A stretch of 64,000 nucleotides of DNA from Treponema sp. UBA4267 (lineage in GTDB: Bacteria; Spirochaetota; Spirochaetia; Treponematales; Treponemataceae), in the NCBI GenBank assembly GCA_002395155.1, contig DGWD01000040.1:37414-101413 (forward strand). Direction: 5' to 3'. How positions within the stretch are numbered: the stretch's first letter is position 1; every line of letters begins with the position of its first letter. Made by a program: the position numbers and the translations under genes. The notes under the pieces were generated by a model. The model made no database searches. It was not told where the DNA came from and saw nothing but the letters and a program-made list of their open reading frames with translations. Positions 49,351-59,077 of this stretch are shown here, piece after piece.

Positions 49351-52300
49351 ATGGATATGTGTAACTGTCTGAAATATAAGAAAATCCTCTTTAAAAGCGA
49401 CCAAAAAACTGGTGGCTCGATTTTCCATGCCTTATTTCATACCTTAAAAAAGACTCTTACATTCTCTTTTCTTTTTATCATTTTTATAAGTGCGGCTCAG
49501 ACAGAGACCTACTATTGGGTGGGAGGAACAAGTGGAGACTGGGACACAGGAACTAACTGGAACACAATAGCTGATGGAAGTGGAACTTCTGGAGTTCCTG
49601 GCAGCGGAGATAATGTATATATCCAATCAAGTGCAAGTATTTCAATTGGAACAAATGACTTTTCTGTTGATGGAATTTCTCTTGGCTCAAATAATCAGTC
49701 TGAATCATTTTCTGTTACTATTTCTGGAACTGGCACCTTGACTGTAGGAAATTACACTTTCCCAGAAAATTCAGCGGATTCAGGAATTGTTACATATAGA
49801 CCAACAAATACATCTGATACAAACAAAACGACAAGCTTTATTTTAGACTGTAATGTTTCTGCCTCAAATCTTGCTATTCATTCTGGCGGAAATGTAAGTA
49901 TAAGCAGTGGAAAAACAGTAACCATTTCTACAATTAGAATTATGGCTATTTCCAATTTAACACCGACTGAACTCAAAGTAGAAGGAACTCTTATTTCTTC
50001 TACATCTATTACCATTGCAGATTTTTCAAATCAGACAATTAATGTTGGTAGTTCAGGAATTATTTCGGCTTCTAGTATTTCTGCAAGTAACGGGACAATC
50101 ACAAACGATGGTCTTATTATTACCCAGCCTCCCATTATTACAAGTGCTCTAAACACTGCTTCTACAGGAATAACTACTACAGCCAGTGCAGGAAGTTTTA
50201 TTTGGACTGGAGCAAGTGATACAGACTGGAATACAGCAGGCAACTGGTTGGGCGGAATTATTCCATCTTCATCAAGTATAATTACTATTCCCGCTGTAAC
50301 AAACCAACCTGTAATCGCAAGCGGAGATAGTGTAACAATTGATGATGTCTCAAATCTGATTATTGATAGTGGCTCTTCAATTACTGTAGACGGCACGCTG
50401 GAACTTACCGGCGACTTTACAATTGATTCAAAAATTACCGAAGCATCCTCTGGAAATCTTATAATTTCAGGAACTCTTACAAATACAGAGGGTTTTACTT
50501 CATCAACTCTTAATCTTGAGTGTTCAAACATTTCTGCAGGTGATGACCTTGAATTCAAAAACATTACACTTGCAACAGGAGCTTCAATAAGTGGCGACGC
50601 AAGTATTACATGTGAAGATATTACATTTAATGGAAGTGCAAGCATTGGTTCTGATATTGATCTAGTACATAATGGAGATTTATCTGCATCTGGCAATGTT
50701 ACTTTTGCGGGAAATTATACAAATAATGGAAGTGCAAACTTTGCTAATGGCCTTACACTAGCAGGAGATTTTACAGATTCAGGAACAAGTTTTTCTGGGA
50801 CTATAACCTTAAACGGAAGCTCGGATCAAAGTTTTGCAGGAAAGGCAGCTTCATCTTCTTATGATGTTGTGGTAAACAAGTCTACAGGCGACCTTGAATT
50901 TACAAATGCCCTTACGCTGACTTCTTTAGATACATATACAAATAATTACACAGGTACAGTAACCTTTAGTGGAACGGGCACTCAGACGCTCACTCCACAG
51001 ACCCAAGTTTATCAAAGTATTACTGTAAACAAAAGTTCGGATAGCCTTTTGGTAAACGGAGACTTACAGGCCAAAACTCTTTCTGTAACTTCGGGAGAAA
51101 TTTTGCTTGCAGGAAATCTTACTCTTACGGATGGAAGCTCTTTCCAGGATGTAGCTTTTTCTAGCAGTTCTGGAAAAATTACTTTTACAGGCGGAACATC
51201 TTCTGCCCCTAGAATCTTAAAAGCTGGAAATATAACATTATCCGACGAAATATACACTTCAAACTCAACAGATTATTTAAAATTAGAAGCCTCTGATATT
51301 GAACTAAGCTCTTGTACTAATATTGCAAATTTGATTTTAGAAACAAGCGGAAACATTTCTATAAATGGAATTGAAACAGGGACTTTATCACTCAGTTCAT
51401 CTGCAAGTTCAATCACAATGGGTGGTAGTATAAAGCTTACAGATAACAGTCAGGACTTTATAATTGATTACCCATTAGTTCTTTTTGCTGATACTAGTTT
51501 TGATATTGCAGGAAATATAATCATTATGGATTCTGCAAGTCCTGCCAGGGTTGGAAGCATTAATTCTGACTCAACTGCAAGAGCTCTTACCCTTAAAGCT
51601 GGAAGTGGAAAATCAATTCAGATTCAAAACGGAAGCTCTTCTGGAGCTGGACTTGGAACCACAACATCACTTTCAACAATTAAAATTAATAGCGATATAG
51701 TTATTTCTGCAGATACAGAGTTTAAAACAAGCGGTACTTCAGGAACAACTTTTGCAGGAAGTGGAAATACCATTAGTGGAAGTTATATTCTTTCTTTTAC
51801 AGGCAATTTTACAAATTCCGATAACTGGACTTATGATAATGGACTTACGCTGAATTTTATTGGAACTAATAATCAAACAATAACTACAAATTCCACAAGT
51901 ACATATCCAACTATTATAGAAAATAAAGATAGCGGAACATTAATAATAAGTGGCAACTGTACTATAAATAATTTTGAACTCACAAAAGGAACTACAACAA
52001 CATTTACAGGAAGTCCAAGAATTACTAGTTTTACAGATACTGCATCTAGTGGAAACATTAGTTTTAATAATGGCGGAACTATTACTGCTACAGGCGGCCA
52101 GACCTTCCTTACAACAGGCCAAGTTTCCTTTGGAGATGCCCTGTCAGACACTATGACTTTTGGAACTTCTCCATCTTACTCAAATCTTACTCACACTGCA
52201 GGTCCTACAAGCCTTACTGGAAATTTATACGCCGATGTTACAAGTCTAGGGACTCTTTCTGCAAATGGTTCGATTGTTACTTCTGGTGCACAAAATTTTA

Positions 52301-55300
52301 ACGGTCCAGTAACTTTAGCAGGCGACCTAAGCTTAAATGCAGGTTCTGGAAATACTATAACATTTGATTCAACTGCAACAATTGATGGAGCTCATTCTCT
52401 TACAATCGATACAGCAAACAACACTATTTTTAATGCAAATGTAGGAGCTAGTACAAATCTTTTAAGCATTTCTTCTACCAGCCCTATTACATTTAATTGC
52501 GAAAAAATTACTACTTCAGGCACACAAGACTACAGTGCAACAATTACTTTAAGTTCAAGTCCTATTAGTCATACTTTTACAGGAAGCCAGATAACTTTTG
52601 ATACAAATGCAAGTATAGATGGAGCCTCGGACCTTATTCTTAAAGGCAGCACAAACTTCAAGGCAAATGTGGGAGCTAGTACAAATCTTTTAAGCATTTC
52701 TTCTACTAGTCCAGTTTCAATTAATTGTGCCTCAATTACAACAAGCGGAAATCAGACTTATAGTGATAATGTAACTGCTTCATACACAGGCTCATTTATT
52801 ACTTCCGCAAACGGAAGCCTTTCTTTTGCAAAAACTTTCTCTGTTAATAATGATATTGACCTTTCTGCAATTGGCACTGGCGGCGGAATTTCATTTAGCT
52901 CTACTTCAAATATTACAGGTTCTGCAAAACTTACAGCCCTTGCAGGTACAAATAACATAAATTTTGCAGGAAATGTCGGAACTTCTTCATCATTTTTAGG
53001 GGAGCTTAAAATTTCTACTTCTGGTACAAGTTCTTTTTCTAATCCTGTCTATATCACCAAATTTACAGATACTGCTTCTAGCGGAAACTTAAATTTTAAT
53101 AAGGGCGGAACTATTACTGCTACAGGCGGACAGACCTTCCTTACAACAGGCCAAGTTTCCTTTGGAGATACCCTGTCAGACACAATGACTTTTGGAACTT
53201 CTCCATCTTACTCAAATCTTACTCACACTGCAGGTCCTACAAGCCTTACTGGAAATTTATACGCCGGTGTTACAAGTCTAGGGACTCTTTCTGCAAATGG
53301 TTCGATTGTCACTTCTGGAGCACAAAATTTTAACGGTCCAGTAACTTTAGCAGGCGATCTTAGCTTAAATGCGGGTTCTGCAAATACTATAACATTTGAT
53401 TCAACTGCAACAATTGATGGAGCTCATTCTCTTACAATTGATACAGCAAACAACACTATTTTTAATGCAAATGTGGGAGCTAGTACAAATCTTTTAAGCA
53501 TTTCTTCTACCAGCCCAGTTTCAATTAATTGTGCCTCAATTACAACAAGCGGAAATCAGACTTATAGTGATAATGTAACTGCCTCATATGCAGCAGGAGC
53601 AAGTATTACTTCTGCAAACGGAAGCCTTTCTTTTGCAAAAACTTTCTCTGTTAATAATGATATTGACCTTTCTGCAATTGGCACTGGCGGCGGAATTTCA
53701 TTTAGCTCTACTTCAATTATCACAGGTTCTGCAAAACTTACAGCCCTTGCAGGTACAAATAACATAAATTTTGCAGGAAATGTCGGAACTTCTTCATCAT
53801 TTTTAGGGGAGCTTAAAATTTCTACTTCTGGTACAAGTTCTTTTTCAAATCCTGTCTATATCACCAAATTTACAGATACTGCTTCTAGCGGAAACTTAAA
53901 TTTTAATAAGGGCGGAACTATTACTGCTACAGGCGGCCAGACCTTCCTTACAACAGGCCAAGTTTCCTTTGGAGATGCCCAGTCAGACACTATGACCTTT
54001 GGAACTTCTCCATTTTACTCAAATCTTACTCACACTGCAGGAAGTACAAATCTTGCAGGAACTATAAATGCAAACAACATCACTTTATCATCTAGTGAAT
54101 TAAATAATTCTGCAAACGTAAACTGTAGCAAAATCACCCTGCAAGATAACCTATCTTACAAAAATGACTCTTACTACCTCAAGGTAACCGGAAACTTAAA
54201 TACAAAGAACTCAATTTCCATAGGCCAAAATGTTATGCTGGATGGAAACTTTACAAGTGAAGATGGAGTACCTGTTTTTGAAAAAAATCTTTACATTTTT
54301 AAAGGAACAAACACTGCATCATCTGTAACAATAAACAGTCTAAGCCTTACTGGTGACCTTATAATAAATGCAGAAAGAGCAATTAATACAAGAGACACAA
54401 TTACAGTAGGAAACTTTGTACTCTACCGTGGACAAATTACAGCCGCTGCTAACTCTATCATTCATACAACAAAGGATGTAGTACTTTTTGGTCCTCAATA
54501 CTCTCCTACTGACCCAACCATACTTTCTGACACAAGTAATACGGCCTACAGCTATCAGCAGACAAGAACTTCTTGCCCTTACAATTACACAGAAAGTGCA
54601 ACAATGCCAGACGGAACAAGCATTCCTACTCCATCAGACGGTTATACTGGACTTTATGATGCCGGAGCTGGAGCAAGTTTCTACGTTGGAAAAAACTGGT
54701 ACGCAAACGGTCTTATGGATTCTACATCATCGCCTACAAGAGGACTTACATCCAGCACAAGTGGACAATGGTACATAGACCTGCCAAACTTAATTGATAC
54801 ACAAAACCAAACTGGATTTGCCGAAACTTATAATTCATACGTAACATACTCAACAGTTCGCTGTCACGCTTACAATCCTTATGATGAAAGTGGTGATTAT
54901 GCCAAAATGCCAGCTTACAATTGTCAGTACACGGCAAATGCAGTTAGTGGAGAACCAGAAAACGATGTAAACTGGATTTTCGAGGCCTTCTCAATTGCAA
55001 AAGCCTATACCGTACGCGACAACGTAATCTGCCTTTTCTTTAATCATTCTGTTCGAAACTCTAGTGCAGAACTTAAAAACGCCGTATCCCGTTTTGTAAA
55101 CTCCGCAGATTCTTTTGCCGGCTTCTACACCGATGCAGACTGTATCAATGAACTGGGAAATAATACAAACCTAACCCCAGATTCTTCTGGAAATGTTTAC
55201 ATTTACATAAAAGCCTCAAACTCAACTACCTGGAATACCGATGCTACAGGTACAGATGCCGGTTCAGATTCCAGCACAAATAGAAACGGAATCCACCAAA

Positions 55301-58194
55301 CTGTAATTCCATTTATCAAAATTAGCGAAACCGGAAATTTACCTATAACAGATATCTGGGGAAAACGACTTGCTTATTATGATAATGAAGACAAATTTAC
55401 AGATATTTCTGACCACACCGGACCTGTACTTTATTCTGTACGGACAGGGCAGGAACTCCACACTCCTTATTCTGCTTCGACAGGGGAAAACAGCCAGCCT
55501 TCTTATGATGCACACAATTTCCTGGAATTCCGTTATTCCGAAAAGGTCAACTTTGGTTCAATATCTGCGGCCGCCACAGATGTAACTGCAAATGTTTTTG
55601 ATAATTCTAATACAAGTGCAGATCTTTGGTTGCCAGCTGCGGCCTCTACTACAGCCGACCAGACTGTCAATGTTCGTGTACATGACTCTTTTGGAGCCCT
55701 TACCCACGATGTTACTCAATCTGGAAACCTGACCCTGGCAGGACTTGCTAAAATTGCAACAGGAAAACTTTATACTGCTAGCGAAGGAATCCCTTCAAAA
55801 TACGTAAATTCTCTTTACCGACAAGATGCCTACTCTATCCGACTTTCAATTGCCGGTTATACAGAAGGAAGTGCAAGCGACCAGGCCAATAATTCTTATA
55901 AAAAATGGATTGGTTATATAGAAAATGCAGTTCAACCAGCAGGCCTTGTAACAATGATTTCAAACAGTAATAGTATGGTAACAGATTGTGCCCTAGATTT
56001 AGACGGTAGTACACCTCTTTACAATGCCCAAGAAGAATATACAAATCCTGTTACTCCAAGCGTAAATGTAAATTATTCAAATGGAAGCGATTATACAGAT
56101 TCTGGAGTTTACAGTGATTGGGACCTTTCAGAACCAGTCTTTGCTCCATTACGACTTGATTCAAACGCATCATGGGGACTTGGAGACTACTACGAAGCTG
56201 TTGGTACAAACTCCGGTTCAGGTTCAACCCTTGATAAAATTGAATTCCATTTCTTTGACAATACTCCATACTATTCAGAGCAAGATGAAGCGGCATGGCT
56301 ATCTGAAAAAGGTTGGGTTACAAACGAAAGCGGATCAAATACTCTTTATGATGCGGATTATACCTATTGTGCAGATATTATTGGTGGTGCAAGACAATTT
56401 GACCCTAACGCAAGCCAGAGAACTACAGGCGGACTACGTTTTTCTACAAAAGAGAACTGTTCAACCGCATTCAAATATTCGACCAGCCAGGCTTCATCTG
56501 CAGTAACAGATAAGTCATTTGCAAGTGGAAGTTCAAGTCTAAACATTGGTGCAAAAGCTTCATTATTCGTTGGTTCTTCTACAACAAGACGTTCTGCAAC
56601 AGATCCAGATGGACTTTATTTCGGATTAGGACTCATAGATACAAGTTACCCTGTAAGTCAGTCATTCACAGTTTCTTACAATGACGCAGGTGCCTACATA
56701 ACTGACCTGGCAGGAAACCGACTCCGTACAAGCACAATCAAAACAATTGACCGAACTCCTCCATCATACGATATTACAATCAGCCCTATAAACCAAAAGG
56801 AATTAAGAATTGTTTTTGTAAAAAAACTTGTTGTCGATTCTGAAAAAATTAAATATAGAGATAATTCTGGTAACCAAATTGAAATAGATGAAGATTTTGT
56901 AAACCTTATACCAAAGTGTTTTGAACTTGTAACAATCTCTGATGCAGGAATTGCAAGTAAGAGCGAAGGTCTTCAAATTGATTATACAATACCTGCAAAA
57001 TTTGAACATATTATCAGTCAAACAAACGAAAGTACATTTACAGTATTAACCTTAACTCTTACACAAAATACAACTCTAAAAGATTTAGAAAACCTTTATC
57101 TTAGACTCATTTACGCAGATGGATATAACGAGTATTCACAAGACCCAATTACATCTATAAACGATTCCCGAGTTACCTTTATCCAGGATGATTTCGGAAA
57201 CTATATGCAAATGTACGAAGCCCATGCCATTTCTGATTTTGCAATTAATGTTATAAATCCACTTTATGCTTATGATGCAGAAATGACCTATAATGATGAA
57301 GTAATCATGGACGGGCTATACACACAAGGAAGTTGGGCTGTTACCGACTGGAATGCCGATCAGCAAAACTATGGCAGTCTCCCTGCAAATCATGCCTGGG
57401 ATATAGTTGCCCAAATTGATGATGGAAACCAAAAACTGGAAAATATTCCTGCTGGCACTAGAATTTTTATGGCCCAAACTCAAACAGAAAACTCGGTTTC
57501 AAGTCAGTATAATCAAGACTTAAACCAGAACCTTAGAATTTGGCTTCCAAATGTAACAAATTCTATAATAGCCGCTCTTGCACCAGTAAATAATGACCTT
57601 TCAAATATAAGTCAAATTGACTCAACATTCTTAGATGACGGAAGTTCTGGCAAAATTGATTTCTCAATTAGTAGCGAAATAACTTCTATTTGGGGTGCCA
57701 ATAAACAGATTACCTTCTTATTCAGTCTTTTAGATTCCAAAGGTCAATTAATCAGAATCTACAATTCACCATATTTTAATGTTACAAGCAATAGTTATGA
57801 TTTTTCTTTAAGCACAGCACTTCCACTTTTTGCAATAAGACTTAAAGATAATAGCGATATCACTTCTCTAGATTTATGGTCTGTAAAAACAAAATCAATT
57901 ACAGACCAAAGAGGCGGGGTTACAATCTTAAACAATGTAATAAATGCCACAAATGGAGAAAAAGTAGTTGTAAAAGTTGATAACCCTAGCAATGGAAAAC
58001 TGAATGTTATAGTAATGACTATAGATGGAAATATTATTTCATACCTTAACAGAGCCAGCACTGCAGCAGGAACTTATTACTACTCTTGGGATGGTAAGAA
58101 CAAGAGTGGTAACAAAGTTGCAAGAGGCATGTATTTTATACGTGTTGTTGGCAACGGAATTGACGAAACCCGTAAAGTTATGGTCGTAAAATAA
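49351..58194 (+). CDS. Giant repetitive exported surface protein with C-terminal FlgD-like domain
   Basis: This is a 2947-residue protein with a long-N-region signal peptide ending SAAQTE near residue 52. It begins with two modules of the type YYWVGGTSGDWDTGTNW (near 54) and FIWTGASDTDWNTAGNW (near 285). A long Ser/Thr/Gly-rich beta-helix-like region follows to about residue 1690. Three near-identical copies of a unit starting FTDTASSGN lie at about 895, 1239 and 1508. Residues 1700-2870 look like Ig-like and uncharacterised beta domains. The end (VKVDNPSNGKLNVIVMTIDG to GMYFIRVVGNGIDETRKVMV) is an FlgD-like Ig fold, as seen on exported proteins. A role in adhesion or surface coating is inferred. 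Confidence 0.8.
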   Translation: MDMCNCLKYKKILFKSDQKTGGSIFHALFHTLKKTLTFSFLFIIFISAAQTETYYWVGGTSGDWDTGTNWNTIADGSGTSGVPGSGDNVYIQSSASISIGTNDFSVDGISLGSNNQSESFSVTISGTGTLTVGNYTFPENSADSGIVTYRPTNTSDTNKTTSFILDCNVSASNLAIHSGGNVSISSGKTVTISTIRIMAISNLTPTELKVEGTLISSTSITIADFSNQTINVGSSGIISASSISASNGTITNDGLIITQPPIITSALNTASTGITTTASAGSFIWTGASDTDWNTAGNWLGGIIPSSSSIITIPAVTNQPVIASGDSVTIDDVSNLIIDSGSSITVDGTLELTGDFTIDSKITEASSGNLIISGTLTNTEGFTSSTLNLECSNISAGDDLEFKNITLATGASISGDASITCEDITFNGSASIGSDIDLVHNGDLSASGNVTFAGNYTNNGSANFANGLTLAGDFTDSGTSFSGTITLNGSSDQSFAGKAASSSYDVVVNKSTGDLEFTNALTLTSLDTYTNNYTGTVTFSGTGTQTLTPQTQVYQSITVNKSSDSLLVNGDLQAKTLSVTSGEILLAGNLTLTDGSSFQDVAFSSSSGKITFTGGTSSAPRILKAGNITLSDEIYTSNSTDYLKLEASDIELSSCTNIANLILETSGNISINGIETGTLSLSSSASSITMGGSIKLTDNSQDFIIDYPLVLFADTSFDIAGNIIIMDSASPARVGSINSDSTARALTLKAGSGKSIQIQNGSSSGAGLGTTTSLSTIKINSDIVISADTEFKTSGTSGTTFAGSGNTISGSYILSFTGNFTNSDNWTYDNGLTLNFIGTNNQTITTNSTSTYPTIIENKDSGTLIISGNCTINNFELTKGTTTTFTGSPRITSFTDTASSGNISFNNGGTITATGGQTFLTTGQVSFGDALSDTMTFGTSPSYSNLTHTAGPTSLTGNLYADVTSLGTLSANGSIVTSGAQNFNGPVTLAGDLSLNAGSGNTITFDSTATIDGAHSLTIDTANNTIFNANVGASTNLLSISSTSPITFNCEKITTSGTQDYSATITLSSSPISHTFTGSQITFDTNASIDGASDLILKGSTNFKANVGASTNLLSISSTSPVSINCASITTSGNQTYSDNVTASYTGSFITSANGSLSFAKTFSVNNDIDLSAIGTGGGISFSSTSNITGSAKLTALAGTNNINFAGNVGTSSSFLGELKISTSGTSSFSNPVYITKFTDTASSGNLNFNKGGTITATGGQTFLTTGQVSFGDTLSDTMTFGTSPSYSNLTHTAGPTSLTGNLYAGVTSLGTLSANGSIVTSGAQNFNGPVTLAGDLSLNAGSANTITFDSTATIDGAHSLTIDTANNTIFNANVGASTNLLSISSTSPVSINCASITTSGNQTYSDNVTASYAAGASITSANGSLSFAKTFSVNNDIDLSAIGTGGGISFSSTSIITGSAKLTALAGTNNINFAGNVGTSSSFLGELKISTSGTSSFSNPVYITKFTDTASSGNLNFNKGGTITATGGQTFLTTGQVSFGDAQSDTMTFGTSPFYSNLTHTAGSTNLAGTINANNITLSSSELNNSANVNCSKITLQDNLSYKNDSYYLKVTGNLNTKNSISIGQNVMLDGNFTSEDGVPVFEKNLYIFKGTNTASSVTINSLSLTGDLIINAERAINTRDTITVGNFVLYRGQITAAANSIIHTTKDVVLFGPQYSPTDPTILSDTSNTAYSYQQTRTSCPYNYTESATMPDGTSIPTPSDGYTGLYDAGAGASFYVGKNWYANGLMDSTSSPTRGLTSSTSGQWYIDLPNLIDTQNQTGFAETYNSYVTYSTVRCHAYNPYDESGDYAKMPAYNCQYTANAVSGEPENDVNWIFEAFSIAKAYTVRDNVICLFFNHSVRNSSAELKNAVSRFVNSADSFAGFYTDADCINELGNNTNLTPDSSGNVYIYIKASNSTTWNTDATGTDAGSDSSTNRNGIHQTVIPFIKISETGNLPITDIWGKRLAYYDNEDKFTDISDHTGPVLYSVRTGQELHTPYSASTGENSQPSYDAHNFLEFRYSEKVNFGSISAAATDVTANVFDNSNTSADLWLPAAASTTADQTVNVRVHDSFGALTHDVTQSGNLTLAGLAKIATGKLYTASEGIPSKYVNSLYRQDAYSIRLSIAGYTEGSASDQANNSYKKWIGYIENAVQPAGLVTMISNSNSMVTDCALDLDGSTPLYNAQEEYTNPVTPSVNVNYSNGSDYTDSGVYSDWDLSEPVFAPLRLDSNASWGLGDYYEAVGTNSGSGSTLDKIEFHFFDNTPYYSEQDEAAWLSEKGWVTNESGSNTLYDADYTYCADIIGGARQFDPNASQRTTGGLRFSTKENCSTAFKYSTSQASSAVTDKSFASGSSSLNIGAKASLFVGSSTTRRSATDPDGLYFGLGLIDTSYPVSQSFTVSYNDAGAYITDLAGNRLRTSTIKTIDRTPPSYDITISPINQKELRIVFVKKLVVDSEKIKYRDNSGNQIEIDEDFVNLIPKCFELVTISDAGIASKSEGLQIDYTIPAKFEHIISQTNESTFTVLTLTLTQNTTLKDLENLYLRLIYADGYNEYSQDPITSINDSRVTFIQDDFGNYMQMYEAHAISDFAINVINPLYAYDAEMTYNDEVIMDGLYTQGSWAVTDWNADQQNYGSLPANHAWDIVAQIDDGNQKLENIPAGTRIFMAQTQTENSVSSQYNQDLNQNLRIWLPNVTNSIIAALAPVNNDLSNISQIDSTFLDDGSSGKIDFSISSEITSIWGANKQITFLFSLLDSKGQLIRIYNSPYFNVTSNSYDFSLSTALPLFAIRLKDNSDITSLDLWSVKTKSITDQRGGVTILNNVINATNGEKVVVKVDNPSNGKLNVIVMTIDGNIISYLNRASTAAGTYYYSWDGKNKSGNKVARGMYFIRVVGNGIDETRKVMVVK
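52021..54010 (+). repeat. Long in-frame repeats inside the giant surface gene
   Basis: Units beginning with the codons for FTDTASSGN start near 52030, 53062 and 53869. The second and third are 807 bp apart and nearly identical in DNA, silent sites included. The first unit is 1032 bp from the second because it carries an extra internal piece of about 225 bp with a second copy of ANVGASTNLLSISSTSP. The last copy breaks off near 54010. All lengths are multiples of three. Confidence 0.9.
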
Positions 58195-58217
58195 TTCTCT
58201 AATCTATTAAAATTTGC

Positions 58218-58223
58218 TATACT
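58218..58223 (+). promoter_or_regulatory. -10 box of the cobalamin uptake operon
   Basis: TATACT lies seven bases before the expected start of the riboswitch RNA. A -35 is not clear. Confidence 0.45.
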
Positions 58224-58229
58224 CTCGGC

Positions 58230-58420
58230 GTGTATTTCAATGGAACTGTGTGCAAATCACAGACTGAATGCGCAACGGTAAGAAAATTAATTAAAATGCT
58301 TAATCATTTTAATTAAAGACAATTTCACTAATGTCACTGAGAAGCTATAGGCAACTTGGGAAGACGAAATTTCTTTTGCATAAGCAGATTTTCAAGTCCG
58401 GAAACTTTGGTACACATGTG
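58230..58420 (+). ncRNA. Cobalamin riboswitch
   Basis: Conserved blocks of the cobalamin aptamer appear in order. They are AATGGAACTGTGTGCAAATC, CGCAACGGTAAG near 58271, a peripheral stem AATTAATTAAAATG/CATTTTAATTAA, TCACTGAGAAGC near 58334, ACTTGGGAAGACGAAA near 58354, and a B12 box AAGTCCGGAAACTTTGG near 58393. The downstream leader to 58501 has CTCCG at 58438-58442, able to pair with CGGAG in the ribosome binding site, which would give translational control. It governs the lipoprotein and the TonB-dependent receptor that follow. Confidence 0.88.
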
Positions 58421-58501
58421 TCTTAAAAGCACATACGCTCCGTATGGAGTCGTAAATCTAATTTTTGAAGATTGCGCAGTTTCAATCTTCGGAGAAAAAA
58501 A

Positions 58502-59071
58502 ATGAAAAAATTCATTCTCTCTCACCTCGTGGCAATTGCTTTAGTAGCATTGTCATTAACAACATTTGGATGTGTGCAGCCAACAAGTGCTGCAACAATT
58601 ACTTCTACAACAACAACTTCTACAACAACAACTTCTACAACAACAACTTCTACAACAACAAATTCTACAACAACAAATTCTACAACAGTTACAACAAATT
58701 CTCCTCTAGAAGTTGGATTAGTCGGAAACTGGACTTCTACTTATAACGAATTGTTTGCAATAACAAATATAGACCTGACAAATTCATATGCAGGTTCTTC
58801 TGTTTACGCAGGAGACAATATTCGTGTAGTAAAAATTTCAGATACAGCAGGAACTATTTTTATTAAATACACATCAAATACCTATACCCCATCTGTTGTT
58901 GGTAAATGGTATGCTGTAAGTTATAAAAACCTTACTTCTTCTTCAGTTAGTCTTTCAGCAGCATATAAAGCAAGCGGCTCTTCTGGGACAACCACATTGG
59001 ACGAGGCCATCTCAGAATTCACAATTGAAAACGGCTACTTCGGAATCTACTCCGAATGCGTTAAACAATAA
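58502..59071 (+). CDS. Riboswitch-controlled lipoprotein with Thr/Ser repeat linker, candidate cobalamin-binding protein
   Basis: This is a 189-residue protein with lipobox TFGC near residue 22. A linker of six TSTTT-type units, encoded by a 15-bp tandem repeat at 58601-58690, follows. The C-terminal domain of about 120 residues starts VGLVGNWTSTYNELFAITN, continues GTIFIKYTSNT and VGKWYAVSYKNL, and ends ENGYFGIYSECVK. It looks like a small beta-barrel or lipocalin-like fold, but no family is recognised. The ATG follows GGAG. It is the first gene after the cobalamin riboswitch and six bases before the BtuB-like receptor, so a surface or periplasmic B12-binding role is inferred. Confidence 0.75.
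   Translation: MKKFILSHLVAIALVALSLTTFGCVQPTSAATITSTTTTSTTTTSTTTTSTTTNSTTTNSTTVTTNSPLEVGLVGNWTSTYNELFAITNIDLTNSYAGSSVYAGDNIRVVKISDTAGTIFIKYTSNTYTPSVVGKWYAVSYKNLTSSSVSLSAAYKASGSSGTTTLDEAISEFTIENGYFGIYSECVKQ
58601..58690 (+). repeat. 15-bp tandem repeat, six units
   Basis: Units of ACTTCTACAACAACA, with the last two starting AATTCT, run without interruption and encode the Thr/Ser linker. Unit number can change without a frameshift, so linker length may vary between strains. Confidence 0.9.
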
Positions 59072-59077
59072 TACACT

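Noticed and set aside
50031..50696. 221-residue minus-strand open frame
   Set aside because: It is antisense to the repetitive surface gene; its Val/Ile/Pro-rich sequence mirrors the Thr/Ser/Gly codons of the real gene.
52021..54010. Long repeats considered as an assembly artefact or CRISPR
   Set aside because: The repeats are in frame, differ slightly, and sit within one continuous coding sequence; only long reads could exclude assembly error fully.
58465..58746. 93-residue plus-strand frame with NNFYNNNFYNN-type repeats
   Set aside because: It is the second frame of the 15-bp repeat inside the lipoprotein gene; the lipoprotein frame has the GGAG site, lipobox and full-length domain.
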